From assembly GCF_036181745.1 (NCBI RefSeq), contig NZ_CP108080.1, positions 3,873,501 through 3,937,500 of the forward strand: a DNA stretch of 64,000 nucleotides. Direction: 5' to 3'. Under the pieces are notes generated by a model. The model was not told where the DNA came from. It was given only the letters and a program-made list of their open reading frames with translations, and made no database searches. The position numbers were made by a program, and so were the translations under genes. Source of the stretch: Streptomyces sp. NBC_00259 (lineage in GTDB: Bacteria > Actinomycetota > Actinomycetes > Streptomycetales > Streptomycetaceae). Position 1 is the stretch's first letter, and every line of letters begins with the position of its first letter. Shown here piece after piece: positions 17,299 through 26,321 of this stretch.

Positions 17299-18804
17299 TC
17301 AGTACGAGAAGGCCATAGGCCGGTCGGCGTCACGGTCGTCGCCGCCGATCCTGGTGGGCGGGTTGAGGTCGGATTCGGTGAGCTCGGGAGGACCTGCCTT
17401 GACGTACTTCACCAGCAGCTTGACCTCGATCACGGCGAGCACGGCGTAGAGCGCCGTGAAGACGATCATGGAGGTGAGCACCTCACCCTGGGACACACCG
17501 GGGGAGACCGCGTCGCGGGTGCGGAGCACGCCGTACACGACCCAGGGCTGCCGCCCCATCTCGGTGAAGATCCAGCCCCAGGAACTGGCGATCAGCGGGA
17601 AGCCGAGCGTCCAGAGCGACGCCAGCCAGTACAGCTTGGTGAGCTTCGGCCCGAGCGGCTTCTTGAAGAGCACCACATGCGGCACCTCGTCCTCGCCCAC
17701 CCGCAGTGCCGGCGGCAGCATGAACTTCTTCCGGGTCAGCCAGAGCCCGGCGAGTCCGATCGCGAAGGACGTCATGCCGAAGCCGATCATCCAGCGGAAG
17801 CCCCAGTACGCCACGGCGATGTTGGGCCGGTAGTCACCGGGCCCGAACTTCTCCTGCAAGGCCTTGTTGGTGTCGTTGATCCCGGGCACGTGCGACGTGA
17901 AGTCGCTGTGGGCCAGGAAGGACAGCAGGCCCGGAATCTCTATGGCGACCTTGTTGTGCCCCTTGTCCACGTCCCCGTAGGCGAAGACGGAGAACGGTGC
18001 CGGCTGCTCGCCCTCCCAGAGGGCTTCCGCCGCGGCCATCTTCATCGGCTGCTGCTCGTACATGACCTTGCCCAGGAAGTCGCCGCTGATGGCGGTGAGC
18101 AGACCCGAGACGGCGATGGTGACCAGGCCGAGCCGCAGCGAGCTCTTCATCACCGGGATGTGCTTCTTGCGCAGCAGGTGGAAGGCGGCGATGCCGACCA
18201 TGAACGCGCCACCCACGAGGAAGGCCGCGGACAGGGTGTGGAAGACCTGGGTGAGCGTGGTGTTCTGGGTCAGCACCAGCCAGAAGTCGGTGAGCTCCGC
18301 CCGACCGTTCTCCTTGTTGATCCGGTAGCCGACCGGGTGCTGCATCCAGGAGTTGGCCGCCAGGATGAAGTACGCGGAGAGGATCGTGCCGATGGAGACC
18401 ATCCAGATGCAGGCGAGATGGATCTTCTTCGGCAGCTTGTCCCAGCCGAAGATCCACAGCCCGATGAAGGTGGACTCGAAGAAGAAGGCGATCAGCGCCT
18501 CGAACGCGAGCGGGGCTCCGAAGACATCGCCGACGAAGCGCGAGTAGTCGGACCAGTTCATGCCGAACTGGAACTCCTGCACGATGCCGGTGACCACGCC
18601 CATCGCGATGTTGATCAGGAAGAGCTTGCCCCAGAACTTGGTCGCCCTGAGGTACTTCTCGTTCTCGGTCCGCACCCAGGCCGTCTGCAGGCCGGCCGTC
18701 AGCGCGGCCAGTGAGATGGTCAGCGGCACGAAGAGGAAGTGGTAGACGGTGGTAATGCCGAACTGCCAGCGCGCCAGTGTCTCTGGCGCCAGAGCTAGGT
18801 CCAC
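17299..18804 (-). CDS. cydA: cytochrome bd oxidase subunit I
   Basis: A 501-residue subunit carrying haems b558, b595 and d. TTVYHFLFVPLTISLA supplies the N-terminal haem-ligand histidine; GKVMYEQQPMKMAAAEALWE is the start of the quinol-binding Q-loop; GRQPWVVYGVLRT is the conserved C-terminal loop. It is the first gene of cydA-cydB-cydDC. A Rex-type operator lies 100 bases upstream, linking expression to the NADH/NAD+ ratio. Confidence 0.96.
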   Translation of the reverse strand: MDLALAPETLARWQFGITTVYHFLFVPLTISLAALTAGLQTAWVRTENEKYLRATKFWGKLFLINIAMGVVTGIVQEFQFGMNWSDYSRFVGDVFGAPLAFEALIAFFFESTFIGLWIFGWDKLPKKIHLACIWMVSIGTILSAYFILAANSWMQHPVGYRINKENGRAELTDFWLVLTQNTTLTQVFHTLSAAFLVGGAFMVGIAAFHLLRKKHIPVMKSSLRLGLVTIAVSGLLTAISGDFLGKVMYEQQPMKMAAAEALWEGEQPAPFSVFAYGDVDKGHNKVAIEIPGLLSFLAHSDFTSHVPGINDTNKALQEKFGPGDYRPNIAVAYWGFRWMIGFGMTSFAIGLAGLWLTRKKFMLPPALRVGEDEVPHVVLFKKPLGPKLTKLYWLASLWTLGFPLIASSWGWIFTEMGRQPWVVYGVLRTRDAVSPGVSQGEVLTSMIVFTALYAVLAVIEVKLLVKYVKAGPPELTESDLNPPTRIGGDDRDADRPMAFSY

Positions 18805-18904
18805 GTCGTCTCTCCTTACGTCGGCGTGGTCACCGCGTGGTCACAGCGTGTGCCCCGACAGCCTGCCCTGTAATTCACCTCATTCCATGAGGCTCAGGGC
18901 GCGC

Positions 18905-18922
18905 TTGTGAACGCGTTCACAT
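18905..18922. promoter_or_regulatory. Rex operator
   Basis: TTGTGAACGCGTTCACAT contains the perfect 16-bp palindrome TGTGAACGCGTTCACA, matching the Rex operator consensus TTGTGAANNNNTTCACAA known from S. coelicolor, where Rex represses cydABCD. It is positioned 101 bases upstream of cydA. Confidence 0.85.
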
Positions 18923-19033
18923 TCACAAGCAATTATGACCCATACGAAATCCGCACCGTCAAGGGGGGTCCCCCTGAGGGCCACCACCCCTTGGCCACCA
19001 TCCGTCGGGATGCCGTCCCGCTCCTGACATACC

Positions 19034-19069
19034 GACGCCCGCACCCCGGGGATCGGGTGTGCGGGCGTC
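19034..19069 (-). terminator. hairpin terminator of the aminotransferase gene
   Basis: GACGCCCGCAC (19034-19044) and GTGCGGGCGTC (19059-19069) form an 11-bp perfect stem just after the stop at 19086 on the minus strand. Confidence 0.7.
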
Positions 19070-19085
19070 CGGTCGCGGTCGGCGG

Positions 19086-20165
19086 CTACATCTCCTTGCG
19101 GAACGCCTCCGCGGCCTGCAGGAACACGTCGTTCGCCTCGCACTCGCCGATGGTGACCCGCACACCCTCGCCCGCGAACGGCCGCACCACGACACCGGCA
19201 CGCTCGCACGCCGCCGCGAAGTCGACCGTGCGCTCCCCGAGCCGCAGCCAGACGAAGTTCGCCTGTGTCGGCGGCACGGTCCAGCCCTGACCCACCAGCC
19301 CGTCGTACACCCGCGTCCGCTCCGCCACCAGCGAGCCGACCCGCCCCAGCAGCTCGTCCTCCGCCTGCAGCGAGGCGACCGCCGCGTCCTGCGCGAGCTG
19401 GCTGACGCCGAAGGGCACCGCCGTCTTCCGCAGCGCGGCCGCCACCGGCTCATGGGCGACCGCGAAACCGACCCGCAGCCCGGCCAGGCCGTACGCCTTG
19501 GAGAAGGTGCGCAGCACGGCGACATTCGGCCGCTCGCGGTAGATCTCGATGCCGTCGGGAACGGCGGCGTCCCGGATGAACTCGCGGTACGCCTCGTCCA
19601 GGACCACCAGCACGTCGGACGGGACCCGGTCGAGGAACCGCTCCAGCTCCTCCCGGTGCACCACCGTGCCGGTGGGGTTGTTCGGGTTGCAGACGAAGAT
19701 CAGCCGGGTACGGTCGGTGACGGCGTCCGCCATCGCGTCCAGATCGTGCACATCACCCGAGGTCAACGGCACCGGCACCGCCGTGGCACCGCTGATCTGC
19801 GTGATGATCGGGTACGCCTCGAAGGACCGCCAGGCGAAGATCACCTCGTCGCCCGGGCCCGAGGTGGCCTGCAGCAACTGCTGGGCGACACCCACCGATC
19901 CCGTGCCGGTCGCCAGATGCGAGACGGGCACCCCGAAGCGGTCCGCGAGCTCGTTCATCAGGCCGGTGCAGGCCATGTCCGGGTACCGGTTGAAGGTGCC
20001 CGCGGCGGCGATCGCGGTCTCCATCACGCCGGGCAGCGGGGGGTACGGGTTCTCGTTGGAGGAGAGCTTGAACGCGGCCGGGCCGCCGGCAGCGGCGGGC
20101 TTGCCCGGCTTGTACGTGGGGATGCCGTCCAGCTCGGCGCGCAGCTTGGGGCTCGTCTCGCTCAC
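19086..20165 (-). CDS. HisC-type aminotransferase (histidinol-phosphate or aromatic amino acid)
   Basis: A 359-residue fold-type I PLP aminotransferase. KLSSNENPYPPLP at the N-terminus, VCNPNNPTGTVV, DEAYREF, the PLP lysine in RTFSKAYGLAGLRVGF and VRVTIG near the C-terminus are all typical of HisC/Pat. No his genes are nearby, so phenylalanine/aromatic aminotransferase (pat) is as likely as HisC. Start GTG 20165 is chosen because GAGGAGG lies 7 bases upstream; a longer reading to 20201 lacks that support. Confidence 0.88.
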   Translation of the reverse strand: MSETSPKLRAELDGIPTYKPGKPAAAGGPAAFKLSSNENPYPPLPGVMETAIAAAGTFNRYPDMACTGLMNELADRFGVPVSHLATGTGSVGVAQQLLQATSGPGDEVIFAWRSFEAYPIITQISGATAVPVPLTSGDVHDLDAMADAVTDRTRLIFVCNPNNPTGTVVHREELERFLDRVPSDVLVVLDEAYREFIRDAAVPDGIEIYRERPNVAVLRTFSKAYGLAGLRVGFAVAHEPVAAALRKTAVPFGVSQLAQDAAVASLQAEDELLGRVGSLVAERTRVYDGLVGQGWTVPPTQANFVWLRLGERTVDFAAACERAGVVVRPFAGEGVRVTIGECEANDVFLQAAEAFRKEM

Positions 20166-20535
20166 CGCAGGTCCTCCTCGACCGTCATACATGCTCACCA
20201 ATACTGCTCACCCTATGAGGATTCCTGGCCGCTGCGAATGGGTGAGCCCGGAACGCCGGGAATGCCGGAGCCGGGGGGAGCGCTCTGTGATCAGCCGCGC
20301 GCCGGTGGCTCACGCCGTGGCGCGCATCCCTCGTAGTAGTGAGTTGAGACCTCTTCGAGACCTCGACCATTCGGCAGGCCTATGCCGGTCGACAACCGTG
20401 AGACCAGCGCCCTACCTCCCAACTCCCTTTATTTCAAAGGCAATTGACCACATCGAGCCATGCAGAAACGTGCCTGTCAACGACTGCATATGCTGGCGGC
20501 TCAACCGTCCGCCATCGCCCTACTATCGGCCTGCC
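20166..20535. other. divergent intergenic region
   Basis: 370 bases between divergent genes. It includes the aminotransferase ribosome-binding site (20171-20180) and two TGCTCACC copies near 20190-20210. No coding frame is convincing. Promoters for both genes must lie here but none can be pinned down. Confidence 0.5.
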
Positions 20536-21648
20536 ATGACAGCAGCAGGGAAGCACCAGGTGAGCCGGACGGAGACATCACGCCGGGGCAGCCGGCCAGG
20601 CCGGGCGGGCATCCGGGACGTAGCCGCCGCAGCCGGTGTCTCCATCACGACTGTCTCAGACGCACTGAACGGAAAGGGCCGGCTCCCGGACGCCACCCGC
20701 CGACACGTCCGCGAGGTCGCAGACCGGCTGGGTTACCGCCCGTCGGCCGCGGCACGCACGCTCCGTACCGGCAAGTCCGGACTCATCGGCCTGACGGTGA
20801 CCACGTACGGGGATGAACCTTTCACCTTCACCGAGTTCGCGTACTTCGCGGAGATGGCGAGAGCCGCGACCTCCGCCGCCCTCGCCCGCGGATACGCCCT
20901 CGTCATCCTCCCCGCCACCTCGCGCCACGACGTCTGGTCGAACGTCGCGCTCGACGGCACCGTCGTCATCGACCCGTCCGACCACGATCCGGTGGTCACC
21001 GAACTGGTCCGCCAGGGTCTGCCCGTCGTCTCCGACGGCCGCCCCGCCGGCACGCTCCCGGTCACCGCCTGGGTCGACAACGACCACGAGGCCGCCGTCC
21101 TCGATCTGCTCGACCACCTCGCCGCCGGCGGGGCCCGCCGGATCGGTCTGCTCACCGGGACCACCACGGACACCTACACCCGGCTGTCGACCACGGCGTA
21201 TCTGAGCTGGTGCGAGCGGGTCGGCCAGGACCCGGTCTACGAGGCGTACCCCGCGCACGATCCGTGTGCCGGGGCCGTCGCCGCCGACCGGCTCCTCGCC
21301 CGGCCCGACCGGCCCGACGCCGTCTACGGGCTCTTCGACCCCAACGGCACCGATCTGCTCGCCGCCGCCCGGCGGTACGGACTGCGCGTCCCCGAGGATC
21401 TGCTGCTGGTCTGCTGCAGCGAGTCCACGATGTACGCCAACACGGAACCGCCGATCACCACCCTGTCGCTGAAGCCGCGGCGCATCGGCACCGCCGTCGT
21501 CCAGTTGCTCATCGACGCGATCGAGGGAATCGGCGACAACGGTCCGGTCGAGCAGGTGATACCGACCGAACTCATCGTCCGGACGTCGTCACAGCGGCGT
21601 TCACCACGGACGACCGTGAGTGCCCCACGGGCTTCTTCTCAGGACTAG
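20536..21648 (+). CDS. LacI family transcriptional regulator
   Basis: A 370-residue repressor. After a basic N-terminal tail, residues 25-75 form the LacI DNA-binding domain (IRDVAAAAGVSITTVSDALNGKGRLPDATRRHVREVADRLGYRPSAAARTL, interrupted only by normal substitutions). The rest is the periplasmic-binding-protein-like effector domain, with GLTVTTYGD and CCSESTMYANTEPPITTL near the C-terminus. Ligand unknown; no sugar transport genes are adjacent. The ATG follows no strong Shine-Dalgarno. Confidence 0.88.
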   Translation: MTAAGKHQVSRTETSRRGSRPGRAGIRDVAAAAGVSITTVSDALNGKGRLPDATRRHVREVADRLGYRPSAAARTLRTGKSGLIGLTVTTYGDEPFTFTEFAYFAEMARAATSAALARGYALVILPATSRHDVWSNVALDGTVVIDPSDHDPVVTELVRQGLPVVSDGRPAGTLPVTAWVDNDHEAAVLDLLDHLAAGGARRIGLLTGTTTDTYTRLSTTAYLSWCERVGQDPVYEAYPAHDPCAGAVAADRLLARPDRPDAVYGLFDPNGTDLLAAARRYGLRVPEDLLLVCCSESTMYANTEPPITTLSLKPRRIGTAVVQLLIDAIEGIGDNGPVEQVIPTELIVRTSSQRRSPRTTVSAPRASSQD

Positions 21649-21822
21649 ACCAACGCAATTGGGGCGAAACAGTCGATGAACCGGGGGTGTACCCGGATTC
21701 AGCACCCCTGGTGCATCACACAGCACGATCCGCATTCCTATGATGGGCGCACGACACCGCGGTTCGTCCCCGACCAGGCCGGTCCGACGGTGCAGGGTGG
21801 CGCGACGGTGGTGGAGGGGTCG

Positions 21823-23013
21823 ATGACTCAGGGGGCCGGTCAGGGACCTGTGGTGCGGACGGCGACGTTGCGTGACTTCCGTGTGCCCCCGTACGCGCAG
21901 GTCCCGGTGCAGTCGCAGTCCCTGTCCCATGAGTACGTACTCACTCATCCCGAGGATCTCCCGCGTCCCGACGCGGCCGTGCGTCCCGAGGACCCCTCGC
22001 GTCCCGAGGACGAGGTCCCGCACGCCATGTCGGCCGCGCCGGCCCACCCCGGCAACGTCCTCCCGGACGACGAGCCCCCCGAGGGCTACACCCCCACCGA
22101 ACGCGATCTGCCGATCATCAACCGCGGGGACACCCTGCAGGTGACCGTGGCCCCCGCCGAGGCACCGGACTCCGCCCAGGACGGCCTCGGTCCGCTCTTC
22201 GTCGTCGGAGACGTCCACGGCTACCTGGACGAGCTCGTCGCCGCACTCGCCGAACAGGGCCTCATCGATCCGGAAGGCCACTGGTCGGCGGGCAACACCC
22301 GACTGTGGTTCCTCGGCGACTTCACCGACCGCGGTCCCGACGGGATCGGCGTCATCGACCTCGTCATGCGGCTATCGGCCGAGGCCGCGGCGGCCGGCGG
22401 CTACTGCAAGGCCCTGATGGGCAATCACGAGCTGCTGCTGATCGGCGCCAAGCGGTTCGGTGACAAGCCCGTCAACTCGGGCGCGGGCACCGCCACCTTC
22501 CAGGCGGCCTGGCTGCTCAACGGCGGCCAGAAGAGCGACATGGACCGTCTCCAGGACGTCCATCTGCAGTGGATGGCCCGGCTGGACGCGGTGGTCGAGG
22601 AGGACGGGCATCTGCTGATGCACTCCGACACGACGGCCTATCTCGAATACGGCACCACGCTCGAGGACGTCAACGACAACGTCCACGAGATCCTCAACCG
22701 CAACGACGCCGACGAGTGCTGGGACCTCTTCCGCAAGTTCACCAAGCGCTTCGCGTTCCGCGACGAAGACGGCCCACAGGCCGTGCGCAAACTGCTCGCC
22801 ACCTACGGCGGCGAGCGCGTCGTCCATGGTCACAGCCCCATTCCGTATCTGCTGGGCGAGGTCGGAACCGAGGACGCCGGAGACGGGGAGGAAGCGTCAC
22901 GCCCGGTGGTCGAAGGCCCCCACGTGTACGCGGACGGTCTCGCCATCGCCATGGACGGCGGAGTGACCATGGCCGGAAAGATGCTGGTCGCCCGGCTTCC
23001 GCTGCCCGGCTGA
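21823..23013 (+). CDS. calcineurin-type metallophosphoesterase
   Basis: A 396-residue phosphoesterase. The catalytic motifs occur in order: GDVHGYLDEL, GDFTDRGPDG, GNHELLL and GHSPIPYL, binding a dimetal centre. About 115 N-terminal residues are Pro/Asp-rich and probably disordered. ATG 21823 is preceded by GGTGGAGGGG; an in-frame start at 21676 gives a longer but unconvincing N-terminus. Substrate unknown; protein phosphatase or nucleotide hydrolase are both possible. Confidence 0.85.
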   Translation: MTQGAGQGPVVRTATLRDFRVPPYAQVPVQSQSLSHEYVLTHPEDLPRPDAAVRPEDPSRPEDEVPHAMSAAPAHPGNVLPDDEPPEGYTPTERDLPIINRGDTLQVTVAPAEAPDSAQDGLGPLFVVGDVHGYLDELVAALAEQGLIDPEGHWSAGNTRLWFLGDFTDRGPDGIGVIDLVMRLSAEAAAAGGYCKALMGNHELLLIGAKRFGDKPVNSGAGTATFQAAWLLNGGQKSDMDRLQDVHLQWMARLDAVVEEDGHLLMHSDTTAYLEYGTTLEDVNDNVHEILNRNDADECWDLFRKFTKRFAFRDEDGPQAVRKLLATYGGERVVHGHSPIPYLLGEVGTEDAGDGEEASRPVVEGPHVYADGLAIAMDGGVTMAGKMLVARLPLPG

Positions 23014-23167
23014 GGCAATCCGGGACAGGCGATTTCCGGAAACCCCCTGTCACCCCGTGCCGTAACCGCTCTACCATCGGCTTATCCGTAGCAGGCTCTC
23101 CTCCGTTTCCGCCCAACCGCCCCGAAAACAGGGGCAATCCGGCCCTACGGAGCATCGGGGGATGCAC

Positions 23168-23986
23168 ATGAACAGCGCTCCGCACCTGCTGACCGAGGAT
23201 CGCGCCGATTACGAGCGCATCCTCGACGACGCACTGCGCACCGCGCACGACCGTCCGGGTGTCGACGGCATCGGGGAGCGGCTCAACGCCGAACAGCTGC
23301 GCACGATGGCCCTCAACGCCACCGCGCTGATCACCGGCGCCGCCGCCGCTGAGTACGAGCACTTCGTCAAGGTCCGCGAGGAGACGCGCACGTCCGCGGC
23401 CTCGTCCGTCAGCCGCTCGGTACTCGGCCCGGCGATGGGCGAGGCGTCCGAGGCCGGTGCCGGTTTCGGTGCCGTGCTCACCGTCCTGGCGCCGGTCCTG
23501 GCCGGCACCGCCGCGCTGATCTTCCTGCTCTTCGGCTACATCCTGAAGCTGGTCAGCCCCGAGCCCGCCTTCGCGGACACCCTGTTGACGGCGGGCTGGT
23601 TCTTCGGGGCGCTCACGGCCGCCGGAATACTCGCCGCCGCGATCGGTCTGCTGATCACGGCACTGCGCAACGGCGCGACCCAGGTTCCCGCCGAGGACGC
23701 GGGCGGCGAACTGCCCGACGAGGTGGCACGCGCCAGGGAAGCCTGGCGGCACGCGCTGCTGGAACGCGGCATTCTCCCGTTCCTCCGGGCCGCCCTGGCC
23801 GACCCCAGCGTCGATCCCGCCTCCCCGACGCCGCCGCGCCGGGTGAACCGGATCCCCAAGATCGGCTACAGCGGCCCCGAGTTCTCCAGCCCGAGCGAGG
23901 GCTCAACGACCGGCTCCCGCCCGACGTTCACCAGCCCGGACTTCACCAGCCCGGACTTCGGCCCCCCGGAACACCAGCCCGAGTAG
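23168..23986 (+). CDS. hypothetical two-TM membrane protein
   Basis: A 272-residue protein of no recognised family. Residues 1-95 are soluble and helical. Two long hydrophobic segments follow (around 103-130, VLTVLAPVLAGTAALIFLLFGYIL, and 145-170, WFFGALTAAGILAAAIGLLITAL). The C-terminal 90 residues are soluble and end in a Ser/Thr/Pro repeat (TFTSPDFTSPDFGPPE). ATG 23168 is preferred over 23162 because the GGGGG run at 23157-23161 is at a workable distance. Confidence 0.75.
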   Translation: MNSAPHLLTEDRADYERILDDALRTAHDRPGVDGIGERLNAEQLRTMALNATALITGAAAAEYEHFVKVREETRTSAASSVSRSVLGPAMGEASEAGAGFGAVLTVLAPVLAGTAALIFLLFGYILKLVSPEPAFADTLLTAGWFFGALTAAGILAAAIGLLITALRNGATQVPAEDAGGELPDEVARAREAWRHALLERGILPFLRAALADPSVDPASPTPPRRVNRIPKIGYSGPEFSSPSEGSTTGSRPTFTSPDFTSPDFGPPEHQPE

Positions 23987-24297
23987 CCGGAGGCTGCCGT
24001 ACCTCGGGAGTGATCGCGCCGGGGCGAGACTGGTACGAGCGCACGGCCCTTGATCCGGACAGCCTCGCCGGCCACCCCGCCGTCGTCGAAGCCGCAGGCG
24101 CCCACCGCGACGAGGCGCTGTTCCACGAGGACGGGCCGGCCGAGTTCCACGGCCCAGGCTGGGCTGAGCGCGCAGGGTCGTCAGCCTGCGGTCGTCATCG
24201 GCCTCGGCCAGGCTCTCGCCCAGGGCGCGGGTTCTTCAGGACGAAGCCCGTCCGTCTCTCCTTGAGGAGGAGCCCCATGGGCTCCTGCAGGCGGGGC
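23987..24297. other. intergenic region with a possible decayed ORF
   Basis: From 24010 the plus strand reads about 55 residues with strong third-position GC (IAPGRDWYERTALDPDSLAG...), then loses coding character. It may be a degraded gene of unknown family. An 8-bp hairpin (24268-24286, AGGAGCCC/GGGCTCCT) follows. Nothing else is recognised. Confidence 0.3.
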
Positions 24298-24329
24298 TGG
24301 GTAGCTCCGTTCAGCACAGGAGCTACCCA
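24298..24329 (-). terminator. thiC hairpin terminator
   Basis: TGGGTAGCTCC (24298-24308) and GGAGCTACCCA (24319-24329) form a perfect 11-bp stem 9 bases past the thiC stop. Confidence 0.75.
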
Positions 24330-24338
24330 GTCGCTCAC

Positions 24339-26126
24339 TCAGTCCGCAAGGGGCAGGTACACGCGATTGCCCGCCGCGGCGAACTCGGCGGACTTCTCCG
24401 CCATACCCGCCTCGATCTCGTCCGTCTTGAGGTCACCACCGTGCTCACGGCGGATGTCCTGGGAGATCTTCATCGAGCAGAACTTCGGACCGCACATCGA
24501 GCAGAAGTGCGCGGTCTTCGCCGGCTCGGCGGGTAGCGTCTCGTCGTGGAACTCCCGTGCCGTGTCCGGGTCCAGGGCCAGATTGAACTGGTCCTCCCAG
24601 CGGAACTCGAAGCGCGCGTCGGAGAGGGCGTCGTCCCACTCCTGCGCGCCCGGGTGCCCCTTGGCGAGATCGGCGGCATGAGCCGCGATCTTGTAGGTGA
24701 TGACGCCGGTCTTGACGTCATCCCGGTTCGGCAGGCCCAGGTGCTCCTTGGGCGTGACGTAGCAGAGCATCGCCGTGCCCCACCAGGCGATCATCGCGGC
24801 ACCGATGCCGGACGTGATGTGGTCGTACGCGGGCGCCACATCGGTCGTCAGGGGCCCCAGGGTGTAGAAGGGCGCCTCTTCGCAGATCTCCTGCTGAAGG
24901 TCGATGTTCTCCTTGATCTTGTGCATCGGGACATGTCCCGGGCCCTCGATCATCGTCTGTACGTTGTGACGCTTGGCGATCGTGTTGAGTTCCCCGAGCG
25001 TCCTCAACTCGGCGAACTGCGCCTCGTCGTTGGCGTCCGCGATCGAACCGGGCCGCAGACCGTCGCCGAGCGAGTACGTCACGTCGTACGCCGCGAGGAT
25101 CTCGCAGAGCTCCTCGAAGTTCTCGTACAGGAACGACTCCTTGTGGTGCGCGAGGCACCACGCGGCCATGATCGAGCCGCCGCGCGAGACGATGCCGGTC
25201 TTGCGGCGGGCGGTCAGCGGCACGTACCGCAGCAGAACGCCCGCGTGGACCGTCATGTAGTCGACGCCCTGTTCGGCCTGCTCGATGACGGTGTCCTTGT
25301 AGATGTCCCAGGTCAGCTCCTCGGCGCGGCCGTCGACCTTCTCCAGCGCCTGATAGAGCGGGACGGTGCCGATCGGCACGGGGGAGTTGCGCAGCACCCA
25401 CTCACGGGTGGTGTGGATGTTGCGGCCGGTGGAGAGGTCCATGACCGTGTCCGCGCCCCAGCGGGTCGCCCAGGTCATCTTCTCCACCTCCTCCTCGATC
25501 GAGGAGGTCACCGCGGAGTTGCCGATGTTGGCGTTGACCTTCACCAGGAACCGCTTGCCGATGATCATCGGCTCGATCTCCGGGTGGTTGACGTTCGCCG
25601 GCAGCACCGCGCGGCCCGCGGCGATCTCGTCGCGCACGACGTCCGGGGACACGTTCTCCCGGATCGCCACGTACTCCATCTCCGGCGTGATCTCGCCGCG
25701 GCGGGCGTACGCGAGCTGCGTCACCGCCTGCCCGTCGCGGCCACGGCGGGGCTGGCGCGGGCGGCCGGGGAAGACCGCGTCCAGGTTGCGGAGTCCACCG
25801 CGCGGAGACGTGTGCTTGATCCCGTCGTCCTCGGGGCGGACGGGACGGCCCGCGTACTCCTCGGTGTCGCCGCGGCCGATGATCCAGTTCTCCCGGAGCG
25901 GCGGCAGACCCCGCCGCACATCCTTCTCGACGTTCGGATCGGTGTAGGGGCCGGACGTGTCGTACAGGGTCACGTCCTTGCCGTTGGTGAGGTGCACCTG
26001 CCGGACGGGCACCCGGATGTCGGGGCGTGAGCCCTCGACGTATCCCTTGTGCCAGCCGATGGACTTCCCGGCCTCCGTCGTGCTCTCCGTGCCGGAGGCA
26101 GGCGTGCGCGTGTCCGATGTGGTCAT
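24339..26126 (-). CDS. thiC: phosphomethylpyrimidine synthase
   Basis: A 595-residue radical-SAM enzyme that converts AIR to HMP phosphate, the pyrimidine of thiamin. Conserved blocks include GANIGNSAVTSSIEEEVEKM (as KVNANIGNSAVTS), DLSTGRNIHTTREW, TVHAGV, SRGGS, GPGHVPMHKI and the C-terminal cluster motif CSMCGPKFCSM, which holds the 4Fe-4S cluster. Full family length. Expression is controlled by the TPP riboswitch in its leader. Confidence 0.97.
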   Translation of the reverse strand: MTTSDTRTPASGTESTTEAGKSIGWHKGYVEGSRPDIRVPVRQVHLTNGKDVTLYDTSGPYTDPNVEKDVRRGLPPLRENWIIGRGDTEEYAGRPVRPEDDGIKHTSPRGGLRNLDAVFPGRPRQPRRGRDGQAVTQLAYARRGEITPEMEYVAIRENVSPDVVRDEIAAGRAVLPANVNHPEIEPMIIGKRFLVKVNANIGNSAVTSSIEEEVEKMTWATRWGADTVMDLSTGRNIHTTREWVLRNSPVPIGTVPLYQALEKVDGRAEELTWDIYKDTVIEQAEQGVDYMTVHAGVLLRYVPLTARRKTGIVSRGGSIMAAWCLAHHKESFLYENFEELCEILAAYDVTYSLGDGLRPGSIADANDEAQFAELRTLGELNTIAKRHNVQTMIEGPGHVPMHKIKENIDLQQEICEEAPFYTLGPLTTDVAPAYDHITSGIGAAMIAWWGTAMLCYVTPKEHLGLPNRDDVKTGVITYKIAAHAADLAKGHPGAQEWDDALSDARFEFRWEDQFNLALDPDTAREFHDETLPAEPAKTAHFCSMCGPKFCSMKISQDIRREHGGDLKTDEIEAGMAEKSAEFAAAGNRVYLPLAD

Positions 26127-26134
26127 GAGACCTA

Positions 26135-26242
26135 CTCCCTACGCCGGCATTACCCGGTAACAGGTTCGGCGGTCGGCGCAGCTGTTCCGTACGAAGTACG
26201 GTGGTCAGCGCCCTCTCAGCCCGGTGCTCCGAGCTCCCGCGT
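26135..26242 (-). promoter_or_regulatory. TPP riboswitch in the thiC leader
   Basis: Read on the minus strand, the leader contains GGAGCACCGGGCTGAGAGGG (the CUGAGA signature), a variable arm, then CCGAACCTGTTACCGGGTAA and GCCGGCGTAGGGA, the conserved TPP aptamer order. It ends 8 bases before the thiC ATG, consistent with control of translation initiation by thiamin pyrophosphate. Confidence 0.93.
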
Positions 26243-26321
26243 GTGCAAAGGTGCCACCACGCTAGCGCCCCGTCGGGCGTGCTGAACAGTGGACCCCTTC
26301 CGTTCTTGCGATGATCTGTCG

